Of a stretch of DNA of 9,482 nucleotides, positions 6,342 to 9,482 are shown one piece after another. Under the pieces are notes generated by a model. That model had not been told where the DNA came from. It searched no databases and saw only the letters and a program-made list of their open reading frames with translations. The number at the start of each line of letters is the position of its first letter. Within the stretch, counting starts at the first letter, position 1. The DNA comes from an uncultured Butyrivibrio sp. (lineage in GTDB: Bacteria > Bacillota > Clostridia > Lachnospirales > Lachnospiraceae), in assembly GCA_910577605.1 (NCBI GenBank), contig CAJTON010000042.1, forward strand, positions 9,400 through 18,881, written 5' to 3'. The position numbers were made by a program, and so were the translations under genes.

Positions 6342-7442
6342 ATGAAAGGATTATTAAGAAAAGCAGCCGCGGTGCTTTTAGTTGCCGTAATGGCTGTGGC
6401 AATGTTTGCCGGCTGCACTAAGAGCAGCGGTAAAAAGGTAAACGCCGGAAGCGACGGCTCTATGTTCGGAATTCTTAAGTCGGCTATGCAGCTTGAGAAA
6501 AAGACCTTTGACTGTGATATAACGGCGGACATTGAAGGAACTACCGCGAAGATCAAGTTAAGCGGGGTTTCGGACGGAAATGCCACATCACTCAGCGCGG
6601 AGGTATCCACGGGCGGAATGTCCTTCAAGTTTGACAATGCTATCGTGTTTACCGACGACGTTATTTATTTCAACGTTGCGTCCATTATGGACGAGGTAGG
6701 AGCGTTCACCTCTGCTATACCGGGAGCGGATTTTGATCTTGAGGATCTAGGAATCACTTCAGACTGGGTTTCCTTTAAGGCTGAGGGACTTTTCAAGCAG
6801 GACAATTCGATTTTTGAGGCGATAAGCAAGGATCTTGACGAGGCTTATGCCGATATGATCACTGAGAAGGACGGAACGTATTCAATAACAGTATCGGATA
6901 AGGACAGCGTTAAGGGATTTATCGACGCTACAAAGAAGCTCCTTGACGATAAGGGCGACGCTTGGGCTAAGCTTTTTGCCGAACAGTCAAATAAATTAGA
7001 CGTTGAAAAGCTGATGAACGGTGTTGCTGACGACGTTGTCGAGGCTATCGTAAAGGCTTACGAAGAGTCTACCGGAGAGAAGCTTCCCGAGGATAAGATC
7101 AAGGAACTCAGGGACAGCATGCTTGAGGAGACCGATATGTCCGGAATTGAAGAGATCAATGAGGACACATACAAAGAGATGTTCGACGAGATCAGAGACC
7201 AGCTTGACGACGCATCAGTCACCGGACTTGACGGTAAGATCGACGTGAGAACTTCTTCAGATAAGGGCGTATACACGATCAAAGCAAATGCCGAGCCTGA
7301 AGATGAAGAGGACGGCAGCATTATTTTAATAAGCACTATTAAGGAGGACAGCTCCGCAAAGGTTGAGGTTCCTTCGGATGCTCAGTCCGCTATCGACATT
7401 CTTGTAGCCATTGTTGTGGCGAATATGGGCGGTATGAACTAA
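6342..7442 (+). CDS. Secreted lipoprotein of unknown function
   Basis: The 366-residue product begins with a classic lipoprotein signal: positive residues MKGLLRK, a hydrophobic core AAAVLLVAVMAVAM, and the lipobox FAGC with Cys25 as the lipidation site. After removal of the signal it should be anchored to the outer face of the cell membrane. The mature part is soluble and very acidic, with no further membrane segment. Residues about 50-165 look beta-rich (alternating FDCDITADIEGTTAKIKLSG-type strands), the middle (about 165-300) looks helical, and residues about 310-350 return to strands. The beta-rich start vaguely recalls folds of LolA/LppX-like lipoproteins, but this is a guess and no family was recognised. 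The ATG at 6342 has AGGAGG 5 nt upstream; an in-frame ATG at 6291 lies inside a leader hairpin and would spoil the signal peptide. It has its own strong promoter and terminator, so it is a single-gene unit. Confidence 0.88.
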   Translation: MKGLLRKAAAVLLVAVMAVAMFAGCTKSSGKKVNAGSDGSMFGILKSAMQLEKKTFDCDITADIEGTTAKIKLSGVSDGNATSLSAEVSTGGMSFKFDNAIVFTDDVIYFNVASIMDEVGAFTSAIPGADFDLEDLGITSDWVSFKAEGLFKQDNSIFEAISKDLDEAYADMITEKDGTYSITVSDKDSVKGFIDATKKLLDDKGDAWAKLFAEQSNKLDVEKLMNGVADDVVEAIVKAYEESTGEKLPEDKIKELRDSMLEETDMSGIEEINEDTYKEMFDEIRDQLDDASVTGLDGKIDVRTSSDKGVYTIKANAEPEDEEDGSIILISTIKEDSSAKVEVPSDAQSAIDILVAIVVANMGGMN

Positions 7443-8605
7443 ATTAACCAACCTAGTATTTCACTGGCTCTGGAGTTCCATGTGTGGGATTCCAGAGCTT
7501 TTTTATGTCCGTTTTCGGTGACCGAGTAAAGCAGCTTGCGGTCTGAAAGTAGCTTTTCCGCAGTTCTTGCGAGACTTTCGGGATTTTTAATGTCATAAAA
7601 GCAAAGCTCTTTTTCGTCGGTGAAATTCTCCTTTAGCCACACTGACGCGTCGGTAAGGGAAAGCGTACGGCACATCATGGCGCTCAGTATTCTGTCGTGA
7701 CCGCCGTCCGTAAAGCCGGGCATCACATTCAGCGATATTCTGGCATACGCGGTTTCCTCTAGGCAGTGGGCGGTCGGAAGAAGCGTCTTGCCGGAGAGCG
7801 TGCGTCCGCTCTTTGTGCGCACCGCTTCAAAGCCGTGTCCGACAAGCTTTATGTCAAAACCCGCGTTATCCAGAGCGACTAAGGCTCTTTCACGCAGTAA
7901 GAACCGAACATACAGATCAATAAAAAGGAATTTACTGATAGTGAAACGAAGCTCTTCGGGCGAGGCGTCAGGTTCCTCGCGTTTTATGTGTTCAAGACAT
8001 ACCCGCTCCACGGACCTTGAGGGATCGCAAAGCATATCGTCGATAATTCCCCGGTAAAATTCCGCGTATTCTTTTCCGTTGCATTCGATAAAGCGTTCAA
8101 AATAAGAACAAGGAGTGAAATTTCCTGTAAAAATAATGTCATATTTCTTTTTTTCAAAATCCAATGCATACTCCGCGCCGCTGCCCGCAAGCACCATAAA
8201 ATGCACGTTGACGGCTTCGGGATAAAAATTTTTCACATATCGCATATGATTTCGGTCTATGCACACAATATGGGTGGATTCGGAAGATGAGGAATACGAG
8301 GCGAGCGATTCAAGCTGCTCATGGTAATACATGGGATGGTCCACAAGAATGTTTACGACCGTAACGCCGTATTGCTTCCATATTGAAGCGCCGTTTCTCA
8401 TATATTCAGGCTCGCCGGAAACGCCGATGCAGTTGAAGGTAATAAGAACCGTTTCTCCCTCTCGTATGCGGGAAAACAGTGAAGCGGGATCGCTGTAAAA
8501 ACTGTGTACATATGTTTCAAAGCCCCGCGCGGACAGCGCCCTTGCAAGGCGTGCGGAGAAGAAGCCTAAAGTTTCTATTTTATCTTCAAAAAAAATAAAA
8601 TTCAT
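7439..8605 (-). CDS. CgeB-like glycosyltransferase (GT-B type)
   Basis: This 388-residue protein looks like a GT-B glycosyltransferase of the CgeB / Glyco_trans_1_2 kind. The C-terminal part carries the recognisable block: ARISLNVMPGF (288-298), GGHDRILSAMMCRTLSLTD (301-319), a KENF..EKELCFYD stretch (325-338), and the closing NGHKKALESHTWNSRASEIL (365-384), which is the usual G.....L..HTW..R. ending. The N-terminal half (about 1-240) has Rossmann-like strands (VLITFN, VTVVNILVDHP, YDIIFTGN) and is divergent. No signal peptide or membrane segment is seen. It would move an activated sugar to an unknown acceptor. Bacillus CgeB acts late in spore maturation, but relatives have other roles and no acceptor gene is nearby. 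The start at 8603-8605 (complement) follows AAGGTG by 7 nt. Its stop codon overlaps that of the converging lipoprotein gene by 4 nt. No clear promoter was found. Confidence 0.75.
   Translation of the reverse strand: MNFIFFEDKIETLGFFSARLARALSARGFETYVHSFYSDPASLFSRIREGETVLITFNCIGVSGEPEYMRNGASIWKQYGVTVVNILVDHPMYYHEQLESLASYSSSSESTHIVCIDRNHMRYVKNFYPEAVNVHFMVLAGSGAEYALDFEKKKYDIIFTGNFTPCSYFERFIECNGKEYAEFYRGIIDDMLCDPSRSVERVCLEHIKREEPDASPEELRFTISKFLFIDLYVRFLLRERALVALDNAGFDIKLVGHGFEAVRTKSGRTLSGKTLLPTAHCLEETAYARISLNVMPGFTDGGHDRILSAMMCRTLSLTDASVWLKENFTDEKELCFYDIKNPESLARTAEKLLSDRKLLYSVTENGHKKALESHTWNSRASEILGWLI
7467..7504 (+). terminator. Intrinsic terminator of the lipoprotein gene
   Basis: Perfect arms GCTCTGGA (7467-7474) and TCCAGAGC (7491-7498) continue inward for about five further pairs, two of them G-U, to the loop ATGTGT. 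Six T residues (7499-7504) follow directly. It starts 24 nt after the lipoprotein stop. It lies wholly inside the antisense coding sequence of the glycosyltransferase gene, where it corresponds to about codons 368-380; the T-run is two AAA lysine codons on that strand. Confidence 0.9.
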
Positions 8606-8663
8606 AAAATATCACCTTTTTCCTGAATTCCGTTATTTTGGCGTATCGGCGGCTTTGTTCGCG

Positions 8664-8693
8664 GCATAAAAAGAAGCGGATGCGGTCATACTA
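8664..8693 (+). promoter_or_regulatory. Possible sigma-G (forespore) promoter for the DUF1540 gene
   Basis: GCATA (8664-8668) and CATACTA (8687-8693) are 18 bp apart and match the Bacillus sigma-G pattern (GHATR, about 18 bp, CATNHTA) at every position. Transcription would begin near 8701, 41 nt before the start codon. No sigma-A promoter stands out in this 136-nt space. A match to short degenerate boxes is suggestive only. Confidence 0.35.
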
Positions 8694-8741
8694 TCTGCGG
8701 GAGTATTTTTACGCTCATATTAATATATGGAGGTGTCGGTT

Positions 8742-9056
8742 ATGACTGATTTAGGATGCTGTGTAAAAAACTGCGTTCACAACGAGGACAATATGTGCTG
8801 CCGCGGTGAGATAAAAATCGGGGGAAAGACGGCAAAAGACAGCTGCTGTACCTGCTGCTCGTCTTTTGAGGATAGGGGAAGCTGCGGCTGCTTCAAAAAC
8901 GCGACGCATAATCCCGACAGCAAGATAGAAGTGGCGTGCGACGCGACCAACTGCATGTATAACGACAATATGAAATGCTCGGCGCAGCATATTGACGTTA
9001 AGCATTCAAAGGACCTCATTCACGGACAGACGGAATGCGCGACCTTTAAAATGTAA
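8742..9056 (+). CDS. Cysteine-rich protein with two DUF1540 domains
   Basis: The 104-residue product has 15 cysteines. Two repeats share the DUF1540 pattern C-x3/4-C-x(7)-C ... C-x-x-F: the first uses C7, C11, C19/C20 and the cysteine cluster C35-C39 before SSF; the second uses C66, C71, C79 and C99 before ATF. Each repeat has an N-rich turn (CVHNEDNMC and CMYNDNMKC). DUF1540 proteins are small clostridial proteins of unknown function; the cysteine spacing suggests metal binding or disulfide formation, but which is not known. No signal peptide is present. The ATG at 8742 is chosen because GGAGGTG (8729-8735) ends 6 nt before it; the ATG at 8727 has no Shine-Dalgarno and overlaps that site. 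It is divergent from the glycosyltransferase gene and converges on the gene at the window end. Confidence 0.85.
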   Translation: MTDLGCCVKNCVHNEDNMCCRGEIKIGGKTAKDSCCTCCSSFEDRGSCGCFKNATHNPDSKIEVACDATNCMYNDNMKCSAQHIDVKHSKDLIHGQTECATFKM

Positions 9057-9140
9057 GCCGGACTGCGGGCAGTACGGATATTGCAAAACTGCCGTCTGCG
9101 GGGATTCCCGCGGGCGGCGGTTTTGCCGTTTTCCGGCTTA
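9054..9140. repeat. Outer inverted repeat carrying both stop codons
   Basis: TAAGCCGGA (9054-9062) and TCCGGCTTA (9132-9140) are perfect inverted copies that enclose the terminator hairpin. The outer TAA of each arm is the stop codon of the adjacent gene: DUF1540 on the + strand, the unknown gene on the minus strand. Confidence 0.7.
9083..9126. terminator. Long hairpin terminator between converging genes
   Basis: A continuous 20-bp stem (9083-9102 with 9107-9126, three G-U pairs) closes on the loop GATT. The stem contains CAAAAC on the left and GTTTTG on the right, the usual A-tract/T-tract of a bidirectional terminator, and CGTTTTCC follows on the + strand. It lies between the DUF1540 gene (stop at 9056) and the opposing gene (stop at 9138). 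Confidence 0.75.
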
Positions 9141-9482
9141 TAAAAATAAATCGCTTCTTACCATAATATATCCCTCGTGCGTGGTAGTAAATAAAAGCGG
9201 CAGTTCTTTTTCGTCAAAAAAGGCGATGTCGTTTATCCCGAAATCCGTGGATTCTGCAATGTCGCCCGATTCGGCGTCATTTATATATTTGCAGAAGGTC
9301 TCGTATTTCTTCAGACGGTCAAAAATTTCCTCAGAAGCTTTTAATCTGTAAACAGGGCTTTTGCGGGAGGATTTTGTTCCCTGCCATTTGTTTTTGTTTT
9401 CCAAAGAGACGATCGAGCTCTCGAAAGTTTTGATAAAGGCGGTATCCTCTCCGTCAACGAGAACGTATTCTATATACCGGCA
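9138..9482 (-). CDS. Unrecognised protein, C-terminal 114 residues
   Basis: The reading frame is open from the window edge (first codon TGC at 9480-9482, complement) to the TAA at 9138-9140, giving at least 114 residues that start CRYIEYVLVDGEDTAFIKTF and end THEGYIMVRSDLFL. The true start is outside the window; a TTG at 9402-9404 is only an internal codon and the protein-like sequence continues before it. The part seen is soluble, with mixed charge, a lysine-rich KNKWQGTKSSRKS stretch and a likely helix SEEIFDRLKKYETFCKYI. No domain was recognised. It faces the DUF1540 gene and shares the hairpin terminator with it. A real gene is likely because the frame is uninterrupted, ends at a terminator and has the codon habits of its neighbours. 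Confidence 0.7.
   Translation of the reverse strand, partial: CRYIEYVLVDGEDTAFIKTFESSIVSLENKNKWQGTKSSRKSPVYRLKASEEIFDRLKKYETFCKYINDAESGDIAESTDFGINDIAFFDEKELPLLFTTTHEGYIMVRSDLFL

Noticed and set aside
1..9482. CRISPR arrays, insertion sequences, phage genes, tRNA or rRNA genes, riboswitches
   Set aside because: No regular spacer-repeat pattern, transposase or terminal repeats, cloverleaf or rRNA motif, or known riboswitch core was seen on either strand; the only structured RNA gene is RNase P RNA.

Overview
The window looks like chromosomal DNA of an anaerobic, low-to-moderate-GC Firmicute of the class Clostridia, probably an Oscillospiraceae/Ruminococcus-like or Lachnospiraceae gut bacterium. 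This is an inference from several signs: strong AGGAGG ribosome binding sites, an ispH gene running into a four-domain S1 protein (these are fused into one protein in many clostridia), a pyrB-pyrI pair with a zinc regulatory subunit, a cytoplasmic GH3 beta-glucosidase, a class A RNase P RNA and a cysteine-rich DUF1540 protein. No insertion sequence, phage gene, CRISPR array or integration site was seen.

Left part, + strand (1-4749). The last codons of ispH (isoprenoid synthesis) overlap the GTG start of an S1-domain protein gene (rpsA-like). A hairpin follows, then a stand-alone cheR (chemotaxis methyltransferase), then rnpB (the RNase P catalytic RNA) starting about 10 nt after cheR, then a 758-residue GH3 glycosidase. 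These jobs are unrelated; apart from the overlapping ispH-rpsA pair they need not form one operon.

Middle part (4750-7504). pyrB and pyrI lie on the minus strand, overlap by 7 nt, and encode the catalytic and regulatory subunits of aspartate carbamoyltransferase. They share a bidirectional terminator with the GH3 gene. Back-to-back sigma-A promoters separate pyrB from a + strand lipoprotein gene of unknown function. Two copies of a 10-bp repeat sit exactly two helical turns apart at the two -35 boxes and are the best candidate operator in the window. The lipoprotein mRNA would begin with a hairpin and end at a strong intrinsic terminator that lies inside the coding sequence of the opposing gene.

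Right part (7439-9482). A CgeB-like glycosyltransferase gene on the minus strand overlaps the lipoprotein gene by 4 nt at the stop codons. A tandem DUF1540 cysteine-rich protein gene on the + strand has a sigma-G-like (forespore) promoter match upstream. It converges on an unrecognised minus-strand gene that runs off the window; the short space between them is filled by a nested inverted repeat that carries both stop codons.

No large new system stands out. The better leads are about gene expression: the out-of-frame ispH/S1 junction, the divergent pyrB/lipoprotein control region, the terminator embedded in an antisense gene and the possible sporulation promoter.
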